A stretch of 64,000 nucleotides of DNA from Bradyrhizobium yuanmingense (GCF_029167105.1 NZ_JARFML010000016.1:62001-126000), one strand, 5' to 3'; positions 1 through 9,262 are shown, counted from the stretch's first letter. Notes: generated from the sequence alone by a model not told the origin. Numbers and translations are program-made.

Positions 1-182
1 GGGCGCGAGCGGGTACAGGCTTGATGGTTCAGCTCTCGGATTCAATTTGGGAGGATCGCTCCGCTGGGCGCGAATGTCCGTTATCTGGCGCAACTCAGAA
101 TTGACTCGGACATGGCCGAATGTCGCAGATGGGCCAATAGACCGTCGTTAACTCGTCGTCGCTCCTCTCAGGGAGGCGTTGT

Positions 183-650
183 TCATGCGCCAGGAGGCTT
201 CTGGCCTCCATGGCTCACAAGAAACTCAGGAAATCCGAAATTCAGCAGCTCTGGATATGGTTGAAGATGTCCCTCATCTTTGAACCAATACAGTAGGAGA
301 GCGAGCAGCCCGCAGATAGCTTCAAGTGTGTTCTGCTGATTGGCTCGCCAGAAGTTAGTGTCGCGCTCATGCTTGACCTTGTTGTGAGCGGTCCACCAGA
401 TGGGCGGTATCGGGTTGGCCGGGTCCCATGACAGCCACGGTTGAACTTTCCGCCTGTACCTCGGAATGTCGATCCCAATCTGGTGTAGACCGGCGAACCG
501 CGCCGTGAGAATGGCCTGATAGTGGATGATGTTGCTGGCGTTCTGACCAGCAGCCTCTCGGTTACAGAGCATCTTTGCAATTACGTCGACTTCGCTTCCG
601 ATCAACAACAGGAGTTTTGCGTACTCGTTCGAGAATGCCGTACCGTTGAA
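183..650 (-). pseudogene. 3' remnant of a hypothetical protein gene
   Basis: The frame could start at a TTG at 608 (141 aa), but it reads on upstream without a stop to about 650, giving sensible sequence (S-N-E-Y-A-K-L-L-L-L) before the TTG. The original N-terminus is therefore missing. The remaining part has the motif S-E-V-D-V-I-A-K-M and a conserved-looking W-W-x-A-H-N-K-V-K-H segment, resembling short hypothetical proteins of possible HEPN-like helical fold; I cannot name a function. Upstream, the DNA becomes the 5' end of a different gene in another frame. Bases 1-182 downstream hold no gene I can support. Called a remnant because the start and part of the fold are lost. Confidence 0.55.
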
Positions 651-973
651 CTCGCTCTCCTGGCCGCGAGCGCCGAGTTCGAACCACCAACAGCTACAAG
701 GACGCTTACGTTCTGCCGAACAAGATCGGTAGCCAAATCGGGCAACTTATCGAGATTTCCGTCTGCAAAATTGTATTTTGTCGAAACAGTCTTTCCGTCA
801 CTGAATCCAAGCTCATTCAGTCCCTTCCTGAACGCTCCCATCAACATCGCAGAGTCGCTCGCGCCTCGGCTGCTGAGTACGCCGATTAGAGGCAGAACCG
901 TTTGCTGAGCGCGCGCAGCCAACGGCCAAGCCGCCGCTCCGCCGACAACGCTGAAGAACTCTCGTCTTCGCAT
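602..973 (-). pseudogene. 5' fragment of an ABC transporter substrate-binding protein gene
   Basis: The ATG at 973 gives M-R-R-R-E-F-F followed by a hydrophobic stretch and A-A-R-A-Q-Q, a typical Tat-like signal peptide. Then come P-L-I-G-V-L-S-S, F-R-K-G-L-N-E-L-G-F and L-V-R-Q-N-V-S-V-L-V-A-V-G-G, the N-terminal landmarks of the ABC_sub_bind family (about 320-330 aa; often annotated as tryptophan/tyrosine-type binding proteins). Similarity stops after A-L-A-A, near position 660, and the frame ends 20 codons later at 602. Only about one third of the gene is present and no permease or ATPase gene is nearby, so this is a truncated, probably non-functional copy. Confidence 0.8.
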
Positions 974-1313
974 ACGTCGCCCCCTACCCGCGAAAAGGAA
1001 GCCTTGGTCGCCGCGGAGTTTAGCCATTCTTCGAAACACCTGTTAGGTCTGAAATGGGTCATTGCAGTCGTTCCCAGTCGGGGCAGGCCACGTCTGCTCG
1101 TCCCTTGGAAACGGGCAGTCCCGAATTATGAGTGTACGCCTTGGCCCGCAATTGCGAACGAGGGGCCAGAACCCATAACCCCAAGGCGCAGTTGCTTCGC
1201 GAAGGTTGTCACTCCGCGTCTTCGCCAAACCAATGCTGCGGCGTATCCGTCTCGGATCCGCGTTTCGCTTGTCCGGGACGACGGCGGAGATCGGCGCGCG
1301 CAATCACGCAATC
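974..1313. other. intergenic stretch without a recognised gene
   Basis: These 340 bases lie between the truncated binding-protein gene and the end of the D-threonine aldolase-type gene. Open frames exist on both strands but show no recognisable motif or ribosome binding site. No tRNA, terminator hairpin or insertion sequence end was seen. The segment may be decayed DNA like the neighbouring gene fragments. Confidence 0.4.
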
Positions 1314-2450
1314 TCAGGTGATCGCGCCCCGCGCCGCGACTGGCCAAAGTGCCTCCACGCGGGCACCCGGCGTGTTGAAGCCGCGCACGCCGACATACCA
1401 GTCGTAGAGATTGACGGTCGGGTCGCAATGGCCGGGGATCAGCGTCACCTTGTCGCCGATCGCCGGTCGCGACGAAGCGCTGTCGAAATCGAGCAGGCCG
1501 TGCTCGTCGGAGGGGCGATGATAGCGCAGGTCGGGCCGGCCGAGCACGACCGGAAATCCGCTGTCGTTCGACAGCGCCTTGTGACCGGCATCGATAACGG
1601 CGCGTTCGCCGGCGCCGGTGCTCATCACGGTCGCGATCACGAACAGCGCATGCTCGAACGGATTGGCGTTGCGCGCCCCGTCGGCGAGGTTCTTGGCGTA
1701 GTCGGCGTCCATGAAAATATAGGAGCCCGCCTGCAATTCGTTCCAGATGCCGCTCGCGCCTTCGAGCTCGAACGTGCCGGTGCCCGCGCCGCCAATCGTC
1801 CGGCACTGAAAGCCCGCGTCCTTGAGGACGCGCAGTGTCTCCGCGGTCGCGTTCGCGGCACCGGCGATGGCAGCGCGCCGCTCCTCCGGCGTGCGCAAAT
1901 GCTGGGCGGAGCCGTGATAGGCCTGCAAGCCGCCGAACGACAGGAAGCGCGACCCCGCCACCTGCCGCGCCAGAATGGCCGCCGCCGGCCCCGGCCTGAC
2001 GCCGCAGCGACCGGCACCGACGTCGATTTCGACCAGGACTTCGATGTGCGATCCTGCCCGCTCCGCGGCGTGCGACAGTTGCTCGACCATGATCGCATCG
2101 TCCACGCAAACGCTGATGCGTGCGTGGCGCGCGAGGCCTGCGAGCCGTTCCAGCTTCCGCGGGCCCACCACCTCATTGCTGACGAGCACGTCGCTCACCC
2201 CGCCCGCAACCAGGATCTCGGCCTCGGCGACCTTCTGGCAGCACATGCCGATTGCGCCGCGCGCGATCTGCTTGGCCGCAATGATCGGCGATTTGTGGGT
2301 CTTCGCATGCGGACGCAAGCGAACGCCGAGCTTGCCGACCTGTGCCGCCATCGTATCGAGATTGCGCTCGAAGGCATCGAGGTCGATGATCAGCGCCGGT
2401 GTATCGATCTCGGAAAACGGCGCGCCGATTTGGGCAGGTGGACAGGACAT
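1314..2450 (-). CDS. D-threonine aldolase / D-serine dehydratase-like PLP enzyme
   Basis: This 378-aa protein starts at the ATG at 2450; an in-frame upstream extension is low-complexity and unlike the family. It belongs to the DSD1/D-threonine aldolase group: an alanine racemase-type PLP barrel at the N-terminus and a metal-binding C-terminal domain. The PLP lysine lies in R-P-H-A-K-T-H-K (about residues 47-53). Near the C-terminus P-G-H-C-D-P-T carries the metal site. The H-x-D spacing (His341, Asp343) is that of D-threonine aldolases, whereas D-serine dehydratases use H-x-C; here a Cys lies between. The likely reaction is cleavage of a D-3-hydroxy amino acid to glycine and an aldehyde in the cytoplasm. 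No operon partner is adjacent. Confidence 0.82.
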   Translation of the reverse strand: MSCPPAQIGAPFSEIDTPALIIDLDAFERNLDTMAAQVGKLGVRLRPHAKTHKSPIIAAKQIARGAIGMCCQKVAEAEILVAGGVSDVLVSNEVVGPRKLERLAGLARHARISVCVDDAIMVEQLSHAAERAGSHIEVLVEIDVGAGRCGVRPGPAAAILARQVAGSRFLSFGGLQAYHGSAQHLRTPEERRAAIAGAANATAETLRVLKDAGFQCRTIGGAGTGTFELEGASGIWNELQAGSYIFMDADYAKNLADGARNANPFEHALFVIATVMSTGAGERAVIDAGHKALSNDSGFPVVLGRPDLRYHRPSDEHGLLDFDSASSRPAIGDKVTLIPGHCDPTVNLYDWYVGVRGFNTPGARVEALWPVAARGAIT

Positions 2451-2720
2451 CAAAAAACCAGCTTGCTGTGTCGGGTTTGCGCCCCGAATGCGCGGCGGCA
2501 TTTCTACGGCAACGTCGGCCGCCGCACCAGTGCAGCCCGCGGGGAGACCGCAGGCACGCCTCTCGCATTTTCGGAATATTAGCAATCTACCCCTGTTTTG
2601 CCCGACGAGTCAACGCGCGCCACGGCCTGCCGGCGCAAGCCATTGATTCCGCACACCCCCGCTACTGTGCATGGGGTTGTTTTCGAGTTTTTGTTTTGGG
2701 GGGGTGCCGGAGCGTCCTCG

Positions 2721-4145
2721 TCAGCCCTGGCGAAAGCCCATCCGGAAGGCGCCCCAGTGCTTGCCGCGGATCATGATCGGCGAGGACAGGTCCTTCATCA
2801 GCACGAACTGCCCGCCGCCCATGTCTCGGCGATAGGTTTGCAGCAGGAAGGGTTTTGTGTTGGCCGCGACCTTCTTCACTGCGCGGTCGGTGAACAGGCG
2901 GCGGTTGCGGCAATTGGCGTTGTTCCAGACCGGGTCCTTGCCCTGCGGCAGGCGGTAGTTCGGATTGTGGGTCGGCAGGTATCCGCCCCTCGCCCAGGCG
3001 ACGCAGAACACGATGCGTGGATCGGACTTCTGGATCGGGTCCTGGATCGCGGGCAGCACGCGGTCGGTGAAGTCGACGTAGGCGGTGTTGTACTGCTTCG
3101 GATCGGTGCCTGATATCTCGCGGTAATCCTCGTCCATGAGCTGGTCGAGCGTGATCTCGCCGCGCTCGATCGCAGCTTCGAACTCGGCCGAGATCCGCTT
3201 CGCGGTGTCGACGACGATGCGGATCAGCGGCGCGTCCGATGTCTCCACGCCGCTGTCGGCGATCAGCGCGATCAGGCCTTCGGAGGCGTCGAGCAGCTTC
3301 GCCACCCGTTCGTCGGCGCTTCTGAGGTCGCGCGAGGAGAGGTCGACGCCCTTGGCGAGCTCGCTCAGCTCGCTGATCACGGTGTCGCAATGGCCGAGGT
3401 TGGAGGTCGCCGCGCGCGCGACGCCGTCGATCTCGGCTTCGACCGAGGCGAAGCCCTGCTGGACGCGCGAGATGATGCCGGAGATCGCTTGCGCGCCTTC
3501 GCCGGCGGTCTTGGCGCGCTGCGAGGCGTCGCTGCTCTCGCCGATCAGGCCCTCGATCTGGCCGTCGAGATCGCGCACGGTGTCGGAGATCTCATGCGTG
3601 GCCTGGCGCGTGGCCTCCGCGAGGTTCTTGACCTCGCTTGCGACCACGGCGAAGCCGCGGCCGGCATTGCCGGCGCGCGCGGCTTCGATGGTGGCGTTGA
3701 GCGCGAGCAGGTTGGTCTGCTTGGCGATCGCCTCGATCGAGCCGGAGACCTTCGCCACCTGCGCCAGCGCCGCGCCGACGGCGGACAGGCGCGCCTCGAT
3801 TCGCTCCACCGCGGCGACGAGCTCGGAGATGTGGCTGACCGCGGTGTCGACGGCGCTGCGCGACTGCGCGATCTCGCCGACCGCGGCCGACGTCGTGGTT
3901 TGCACCGCCTGCGAGGCGTTGGCGATGTCGTGGTTGGCCGAGACCATCGTCTCGGCCGTCTTCTGCAAATGGTGAAACCGTTCCGACTGGCTCGCGACGC
4001 GGTTTGCGACGTCCTGGACGTTGCCGGCGATGTCGGCGAGCTCGACGCCGAGACCGCCGATGCGGTCGGCGAGCTGGTCGATCAGGCGTTCGGCGAGCGT
4101 CCGGTTGGAGGCAGTGTCCAATACGGCAAGTTGTGCAAAGGACAT
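2721..4145 (-). CDS. soluble methyl-accepting chemotaxis protein
   Basis: A 474-aa chemoreceptor starting at the ATG at 4145 (M-S-F-A-Q); longer frames upstream are not protein-like. There is no signal peptide or membrane segment, so it should be cytoplasmic. Residues about 30-135 are helical. The signalling hairpin is at about 137-180 with the invariant A-K-Q-T-N-L-L-A-L-N-A and E-A-A-R-A-G core that contacts CheA/CheW. After about residue 320 comes a separate C-terminal domain with E-I-S-G-T-D-P-x-Q-Y, N-x-x-C-R-N-R-R and a final G-K-H-W-G-A-F-R-M-G-F. The same domain ends the next receptor downstream of position 4273, so the two are paralogous in that part. The ligand is unknown. Confidence 0.88.
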   Translation of the reverse strand: MSFAQLAVLDTASNRTLAERLIDQLADRIGGLGVELADIAGNVQDVANRVASQSERFHHLQKTAETMVSANHDIANASQAVQTTTSAAVGEIAQSRSAVDTAVSHISELVAAVERIEARLSAVGAALAQVAKVSGSIEAIAKQTNLLALNATIEAARAGNAGRGFAVVASEVKNLAEATRQATHEISDTVRDLDGQIEGLIGESSDASQRAKTAGEGAQAISGIISRVQQGFASVEAEIDGVARAATSNLGHCDTVISELSELAKGVDLSSRDLRSADERVAKLLDASEGLIALIADSGVETSDAPLIRIVVDTAKRISAEFEAAIERGEITLDQLMDEDYREISGTDPKQYNTAYVDFTDRVLPAIQDPIQKSDPRIVFCVAWARGGYLPTHNPNYRLPQGKDPVWNNANCRNRRLFTDRAVKKVAANTKPFLLQTYRRDMGGGQFVLMKDLSSPIMIRGKHWGAFRMGFRQG

Positions 4146-4272
4146 GTACGGGCTCTCTCCAGTCGGAGCCGTTGATCGGCTCCTCGGCGGCATTCCGATT
4201 CCAGGCCCGACCTTAGAGGATGATTCGCGCCCGGCGTCTTGCCCAGGAGTGCAGGCGCGTGCACGGGATGCG

Positions 4273-6021
4273 CTACAGCTTGTAGGCCGTGCGGAAGCCA
4301 CCCCAGTGCCGGCCCTGCACGCGGATAGGGACGTCGATCTCCCGCATCATCACCGTGTTCCCGTTGCCCATGTCGCGCGCATAGCTCTGGACCAGGTACG
4401 ATCGCAGGTTGCGTGCGGCAGCTAACCCCGCCGGATCGTTGAAGATGCGCCGGTTGCGGCTGTTGGCCGTGTTCCAGGCGACGTCGCCCGGCCGCTGCGG
4501 ATGCGAATAGATCTTGTTGTGCACCGGCAAGAAGCCGTTGCGGTCGACCATGGCGCAGAACGCCATCCGCGACTCCCGCGCCAAAAAGGCTTCCTGGAAC
4601 GGCGGCAGGGCGCGATCGGCCCAGTCGAGATATTTGGTGCGGTATTGCTGCGGATTGGTGCCGGCGATTTCCAGATAGTCCGTGTCGAAGAGGTCATCGA
4701 GCTTGACCTCGCCGCGCGCAACCGCCTGCTCGAATATCTGCGTCAGCGCATTGCCCGCCTCCATGGCGCGGGTGACGAACTCGGTGTTCTCCTCATGGAT
4801 CGACCAGAGCTTGTCCTCGATCTTCTCGCTGAGTGCGGGATTGGCGCCGACGAATTGCGCGCGGGCGCCGGCCTTGGATTGCTCGAGCACGCGCAGGCGG
4901 CAGGCGCCGATGTCCTCCAGGCTGCCTTCGATCGTAGACTGCGCGGCGAGCCGGCTTGCGTCCGCGCCGCCGATCAGCACGCCCTCCATCGCGATTTCAT
5001 AGACCGGCATCACGCCGCGCGCGGTCTCGAATTTGAGGTGGCACGGCAGCCGCTCGGTCTTGCGGCGGTCGTCGTGCTCGGTCTGGCGCAGCAGCACCGC
5101 GCAACGCGATTTCAGCTTGCGGGCGAAAGTGGTGACGGCCTTGCCGGCGCTGGCGACGCTCTCGCCATGGGACTCGGCCGCTTTGGTCGCCGCGTCGATC
5201 TCGGCCGCGCTCTCGCCGACCGAGATGATGAACTCCGAGGCGCTGGCGGCATTGCCGGAGACTTCGCTGGTCGTGGCATTCTGCTCGGCAACCGCGCCGT
5301 TGACGGTGTCGAACACCGGACGGATCGCCTCGATCGCCTGCGAGATGCGGTGCACCGCATCCGCCGAGCCGGCGGCGTCGCGCTGCAATGCGTCGATCTT
5401 CTTCGTGATCTCCTCGGTCGCACTCTGGGTCTGCACCGCGAGCGCCTTGACCTCGGTGGCGACGACGGCAAAGCCTTTTCCGGCCGCGCCCGCGCGCGCG
5501 GCCTCGATCGTCGAGTTGAGCGCGAGCAGCGTGGTCTGCCGCGCGATCTGCGCGATCAGATTGACGACGTTGCCGATCGCGGCGGAGGATTCGCGCAGGC
5601 GGTCGACATTGGCGCGGGCTTCCTGCGCGGCGGCGCTGGCCTCGTCGGCGAGCTTGCCGGCCTCGCGGACCTGTGCGCCGATCCCTTGCGCCGACTGGGT
5701 GAACTTGTCGGCGGCATGGGCGAAGGTGGAGGCGGTGGATTGCGCCGCGTTGGTCCGGCCGGTCAGGGCGTCGGTGCGGTCGCGAATGGCGGCGAGGGTC
5801 GCCGCGGTCGCCTCGGCGCCGCCGGCCACCGAATTGGCGGCGCGCTCGAGCTGGCGGATCATGGCGCCGAGCTCGAGTTCCAGCAATTCCAGGATTTCCC
5901 GGGCCGAATCACTGTCGGCGGTCGGGGCGGGTGCGGCAGGGGCCGCCGGCTGCGCAGCCTCCGGGGCTGCCGCGGGCGCGGCCGTGTCCGGCAGACGCTT
6001 CCGAAATAGTCCGAAGGCCAT
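4273..6021 (-). CDS. soluble chemoreceptor with internal PilZ-like domain
   Basis: A 582-aa protein from the ATG at 6021 (M-A-F-G-L-F-R-K-R). Order: Ala/Pro-rich linker (about 10-40), helical region, MCP signalling hairpin at about 155-195 (A-R-Q-T-T-L-L-A-L-N-S and E-A-A-R-A-G), a PilZ-like segment at about 312-390 opening with R-R-K-T-E-R-L, then a C-terminal domain homologous to that of the neighbouring receptor (E-I-A-G-T-N-P-x-Q-Y, S-R-N-R-R-I-F, G-R-H-W-G-G-F-R). The PilZ RxxxR arm is present, but the usual D/N-x-S-x-x-G motif reads I-A-M-E-G, so c-di-GMP binding is uncertain. No membrane segments. It lies 127 bp upstream of the other receptor on the same strand. Confidence 0.85.
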   Translation of the reverse strand: MAFGLFRKRLPDTAAPAAAPEAAQPAAPAAPAPTADSDSAREILELLELELGAMIRQLERAANSVAGGAEATAATLAAIRDRTDALTGRTNAAQSTASTFAHAADKFTQSAQGIGAQVREAGKLADEASAAAQEARANVDRLRESSAAIGNVVNLIAQIARQTTLLALNSTIEAARAGAAGKGFAVVATEVKALAVQTQSATEEITKKIDALQRDAAGSADAVHRISQAIEAIRPVFDTVNGAVAEQNATTSEVSGNAASASEFIISVGESAAEIDAATKAAESHGESVASAGKAVTTFARKLKSRCAVLLRQTEHDDRRKTERLPCHLKFETARGVMPVYEIAMEGVLIGGADASRLAAQSTIEGSLEDIGACRLRVLEQSKAGARAQFVGANPALSEKIEDKLWSIHEENTEFVTRAMEAGNALTQIFEQAVARGEVKLDDLFDTDYLEIAGTNPQQYRTKYLDWADRALPPFQEAFLARESRMAFCAMVDRNGFLPVHNKIYSHPQRPGDVAWNTANSRNRRIFNDPAGLAAARNLRSYLVQSYARDMGNGNTVMMREIDVPIRVQGRHWGGFRTAYKL

Positions 6022-6240
6022 CGGGTCTCTCTTGTCGGGGGACGGTCGGGCGCTATTTTCGCAAAACGGAATGAAATCAGGGTTAACGGTGCCCGACATC
6101 TAGGCAGGCGCCGTTGCGGCGGCTACCTTTACAGGGCTACCTCAGGACAAGCCGAGCCCTTTGATTCCGGTGGGTTGGCGGCCTATAAGGCCGCGCTTCC
6201 CGCACTCATCTTGACGCACGCTTCCTTCACGAGACCACGC

Positions 6241-6987
6241 ATGGCCGGACATTCCCAATTCAAGAACATCATGCACCGCAAGGGGCGGCAGGATGCCCAG
6301 AAGTCGAAGCTGTTCGGCAAGCTGGCGCGTGAAATCACCGTCGCCGCCAAGCTGGGCACCCCTGACCCCGCGATGAACCCGCGCCTGCGTGCCGCCGTGA
6401 TCGCGGCGCGACAGGAGAACATGCCGAAGGACAATATCGAGCGCGCCATCAAGAAGGCACTCGGCAGCGACGGCGAGAACTATGACGAGATCCGCTACGA
6501 GGGCTACGGCCCTGGCGGGGTCGCCGTCATAGTCGAGGCGCTGACCGACAACCGCAACCGCGCTGCCTCCGACATCCGCTCCTTCTTCACCAAGTCCGGC
6601 GGCAATCTCGGCGAAACCGGCTCGGTCTCCTTCATGTTCGACCGCACCGGCATCATCGAATACGACCGCAGCGTCGCCTCCGACGATGCGGTGCTGGACG
6701 CCGCAATCGAGGCCGGCGCCGACGATGTGGTCTCGGGCGAGAACGGTCACGAGATCTACGCCTCGACCGAAAGCTATCGCGACGTCGCCAAGGCGCTGGA
6801 AGCCAAGTTCGGCGAGCCGCGCAAGGCCGCGCTGATCTGGAAGCCGCAGAACACGGTTACGGTCGACGACGAGACCGGCGAGAAGCTCTTGAAGCTGATG
6901 GACCTGCTCAACGAGCACGACGACGTCCAGAACGTCTACGCCAATTTCGAGGTGTCGGACGCGCTTGTTGCGAAGATGGGCGGGTAG
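6241..6987 (+). CDS. YebC/PmpR family protein
   Basis: A 248-aa protein from the ATG at 6241, preceded by an upstream in-frame extension that is not conserved-looking. It begins M-A-G-H-S-Q-F-K-N-I-M-H-R-K, the hallmark start of the YebC/TACO1 family, and has the family's usual length. It also has the N-M-P-K-D-N-I-x-R-A-I-K-K signature at about residue 60. Members act as DNA-binding regulators or, in recent work, as ribosome-associated factors that ease translation through proline stretches. Its position just upstream of ruvC on the same strand is a widely conserved arrangement. Confidence 0.95.
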   Translation: MAGHSQFKNIMHRKGRQDAQKSKLFGKLAREITVAAKLGTPDPAMNPRLRAAVIAARQENMPKDNIERAIKKALGSDGENYDEIRYEGYGPGGVAVIVEALTDNRNRAASDIRSFFTKSGGNLGETGSVSFMFDRTGIIEYDRSVASDDAVLDAAIEAGADDVVSGENGHEIYASTESYRDVAKALEAKFGEPRKAALIWKPQNTVTVDDETGEKLLKLMDLLNEHDDVQNVYANFEVSDALVAKMGG

Positions 6988-7065
6988 GGCTCACGGCCCT
7001 ACTTCCCCTGTTACTTCCGTTCTGTTTCTGTTTCCTCCAGGGCAGCCAGCCGCTATCACTGGCGC

Positions 7066-7593
7066 ATGACCGCGCTCCCGATTCGTGGCCCCGTTCGCAT
7101 CATCGGCATCGACCCCGGCCTGCGCCGCACCGGCTGGGGCGTGATCGAGGCCGAGGGCAATCGCTTGGCCTACGTCGCCTGCGGCTCGGTGGAACCGCCG
7201 GACGATTTGCCGCTGTCGAGCCGGCTGCTCGCGATCCATGAAGGGCTTGCTGCCGTTCTCTCCAACCACCAGCCGATGGAAGCCGCGGTCGAGCAGACCT
7301 TCGTGAACAAGGACGGCGTTGCGACGCTGAAGCTCGGCCAGGCCCGCGGCGTCGCCATGCTGGCGCCCGCAATGTTCGGCATCTCTGTCGCCGAATATGC
7401 GCCGAACCAGGTCAAGAAGACCGTCGTCGGTGCCGGCCACGCCGACAAGCAACAGATCGCGATGATGCTAAAGATCCTGCTGCCCAAGGCCGAGCCGCCG
7501 TCCGCGGACGCCGCCGACGCGCTCGCCATCGCCATCACCCACGCCCATCACCGCCAGAGCACGGCGCTGCGGCTGAAGGTGGTGGGGATATGA
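7066..7593 (+). CDS. ruvC: Holliday junction endonuclease RuvC
   Basis: A 175-aa RuvC from the ATG at 7066. It resolves Holliday junctions by paired nicks during recombinational repair in the cytoplasm, together with RuvAB. The four catalytic acidic residues are visible: Asp16 in I-G-I-D-P-G, Glu76 in A-V-E-Q-T-F, and Asp148 and Asp151 in D-A-A-D-A-L-A. The length is typical. Its TGA stop overlaps the ATG of ruvA (ATGA at 7590), suggesting translational coupling in a ruvCAB operon that begins 78 bp after the YebC-family gene. Confidence 0.97.
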   Translation: MTALPIRGPVRIIGIDPGLRRTGWGVIEAEGNRLAYVACGSVEPPDDLPLSSRLLAIHEGLAAVLSNHQPMEAAVEQTFVNKDGVATLKLGQARGVAMLAPAMFGISVAEYAPNQVKKTVVGAGHADKQQIAMMLKILLPKAEPPSADAADALAIAITHAHHRQSTALRLKVVGI

Positions 7594-8207
7594 TCGGCAA
7601 GCTCAAGGGCTTGATCGATTCCTACGGCGAGGATTTCGTCATCCTCGACGTCGGCGGCGTCGGCTATCAGGTGCACTGCTCCTCGCGCACCTTGCAGCAT
7701 CTGCCCTCGCCGGGCGAGGCCGCTGTGCTGTCGATCGAGACCTATGTCCGCGAGGACCAGATCAAGCTGTTTGGCTTCCGCACCGATCAGGAGCGCGAAT
7801 GGTTTCGCCTGCTCCAGACCGTGCAGGGCGTCGGCGCCAAGGTCGCGCTGGCCGTGCTCGGCACGCTCTCGCCGGCCGATCTCGCCAATGCGATCGCGCT
7901 GCGCGACAAGGCCGCGGTGGCGCGCACGCCCGGCGTCGGCCCGAAGGTCGCCGAGCGCATCGTCACCGAGTTGAAGGACAAGGCGCCGGCCTTCGCCAAT
8001 GTCGATCCCGCCGTGGTGCATCTTGCAGGTGCCGTCGACGACCAGCGCGCGCCGCGGCCCGTGGCGGATGCGATCTCCGCGCTGGTCAATCTCGGCTACG
8101 GCCAGCCGCAAGCCGCCGCGGCGATTGCCTCGGCCTCGCGCAACGCGGGTGAGGGCGCCGAGACGGCGCAGCTGATCCGGCTCGGGTTGAAGGAGCTCGC
8201 GAAGTGA
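7590..8207 (+). CDS. ruvA: Holliday junction branch migration protein RuvA
   Basis: A 205-aa RuvA beginning M-I-G-K-L-K-G-L-I-D, the classic start of the family. Domain I is the OB fold (about 1-62, with V-G-G-V-G-Y-Q-V). Domain II carries paired helix-hairpin-helix motifs (L-L-Q-T-V-Q-G-V-G-A-K and A-R-T-P-G-V-G-P-K). The C-terminal domain III contacts RuvB (S-A-L-V-N-L-G-Y). RuvA binds the four-way junction and loads RuvB. The start overlaps the ruvC stop by 4 bp and its own stop overlaps the GTG of ruvB, so the three genes are coupled. Confidence 0.97.
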   Translation: MIGKLKGLIDSYGEDFVILDVGGVGYQVHCSSRTLQHLPSPGEAAVLSIETYVREDQIKLFGFRTDQEREWFRLLQTVQGVGAKVALAVLGTLSPADLANAIALRDKAAVARTPGVGPKVAERIVTELKDKAPAFANVDPAVVHLAGAVDDQRAPRPVADAISALVNLGYGQPQAAAAIASASRNAGEGAETAQLIRLGLKELAK

Positions 8208-9262
8208 GCGACCCCAAGGCCAGCCGCATGGTCTCGCCCGAGCGCCGCAGCGATGATGTCGGCGATACTGCACTGCGGCCGCAATCGCTGTCCGACTTCG
8301 TCGGCCAGGCGCAGGCGCGCAAGAATCTCTCGATCTTCATCGAAGCGGCGCGCAAGCGCGGCGAGGCGCTGGACCACGTGCTGTTCGTAGGTCCCCCGGG
8401 GCTCGGCAAGACCACGCTGGCGCAGATCGTGGCGAAAGAGCTCGGCGTCGGTTTCCGTGCCACCTCGGGCCCTGTGATCGCCAAGGCCGGCGACCTCGCG
8501 GCGCTGCTGACCAATCTCGAAGAGCGCGACGTGCTCTTCATCGACGAGATCCATCGCCTCAGCCCCGCGGTGGAAGAGGTGCTCTATCCCGCGATGGAGG
8601 ACTTTCAGCTCGACCTCATCATCGGCGAGGGCCCGGCGGCGCGCTCGGTGAAGATCGAGCTGTCGAAATTCACCCTGGTCGGCGCCACCACGCGCGCCGG
8701 CCTGCTGACCAATCCTCTGCGCGACCGCTTCGGCATTCCGGTCCGGCTCAACTTCTACACGATCGAGGAGTTGGAGAGCATCGTCAGCCGCGGCGCGCGC
8801 GTGCTCAACGTCGGCATGAGCGCTGACGGGGCCAACGAGATCGCGCGCCGCGCCCGCGGCACCCCGCGCATCGCCGGCCGCCTGCTCCGCCGCGTGCGCG
8901 ATTTCGCCTCCGCGGCCGATGCCGACAAGATCGACCGCAAGATTGCCGACCACGCGCTGAGCGCGCTCGAGGTCGATGCTGCCGGCCTGGACGCGATGGA
9001 TCGCCGCTATCTCACGACCATCGCGCTCAACTATGGCGGCGGCCCGGTCGGCGTCGAGACCATGGCTGCGGCCTTGTCGGAGCCGCGCGATGCCATCGAG
9101 GACATCATCGAGCCCTATCTCATCCAGTGCGGCTATCTGCAGCGCACTCCGCGCGGCCGGCTGCTGACCTCGCACGCCTTCCGCCATCTCGGCCTCGCCG
9201 AGCCCTCGCGCGATGCGGCGGCGCAGTTCGGCCTGTTCGGCACGGATGACAGCGACGAGTGA
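8204..9262 (+). CDS. ruvB: Holliday junction DNA helicase RuvB
   Basis: A 352-aa AAA+ motor that drives branch migration with RuvA. GTG start at 8204, overlapping the ruvA stop. Walker A is G-P-P-G-L-G-K-T at residues 63-70 and Walker B is F-I-D-E-I-H-R at 112-118. The G-A-T-T-R-A-G sensor segment and the arginine-finger region follow. The C-terminal winged helix ends with the usual R-T-P-R-G-R-L motif. Complete and of normal length. A short perfect palindrome follows at 9310-9330. Confidence 0.97.
   Translation: MSDPKASRMVSPERRSDDVGDTALRPQSLSDFVGQAQARKNLSIFIEAARKRGEALDHVLFVGPPGLGKTTLAQIVAKELGVGFRATSGPVIAKAGDLAALLTNLEERDVLFIDEIHRLSPAVEEVLYPAMEDFQLDLIIGEGPAARSVKIELSKFTLVGATTRAGLLTNPLRDRFGIPVRLNFYTIEELESIVSRGARVLNVGMSADGANEIARRARGTPRIAGRLLRRVRDFASAADADKIDRKIADHALSALEVDAAGLDAMDRRYLTTIALNYGGGPVGVETMAAALSEPRDAIEDIIEPYLIQCGYLQRTPRGRLLTSHAFRHLGLAEPSRDAAAQFGLFGTDDSDE

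Noticed and set aside
183..650. Reading the first remnant as an intact HEPN toxin
   Set aside because: The N-terminus is missing, the catalytic R-x4-6-H motif was not found and there is no partner antitoxin gene.
974..1313. A tRNA or insertion sequence in the gap near the left end
   Set aside because: No cloverleaf, CCA end, terminal inverted repeats or transposase motif could be found.
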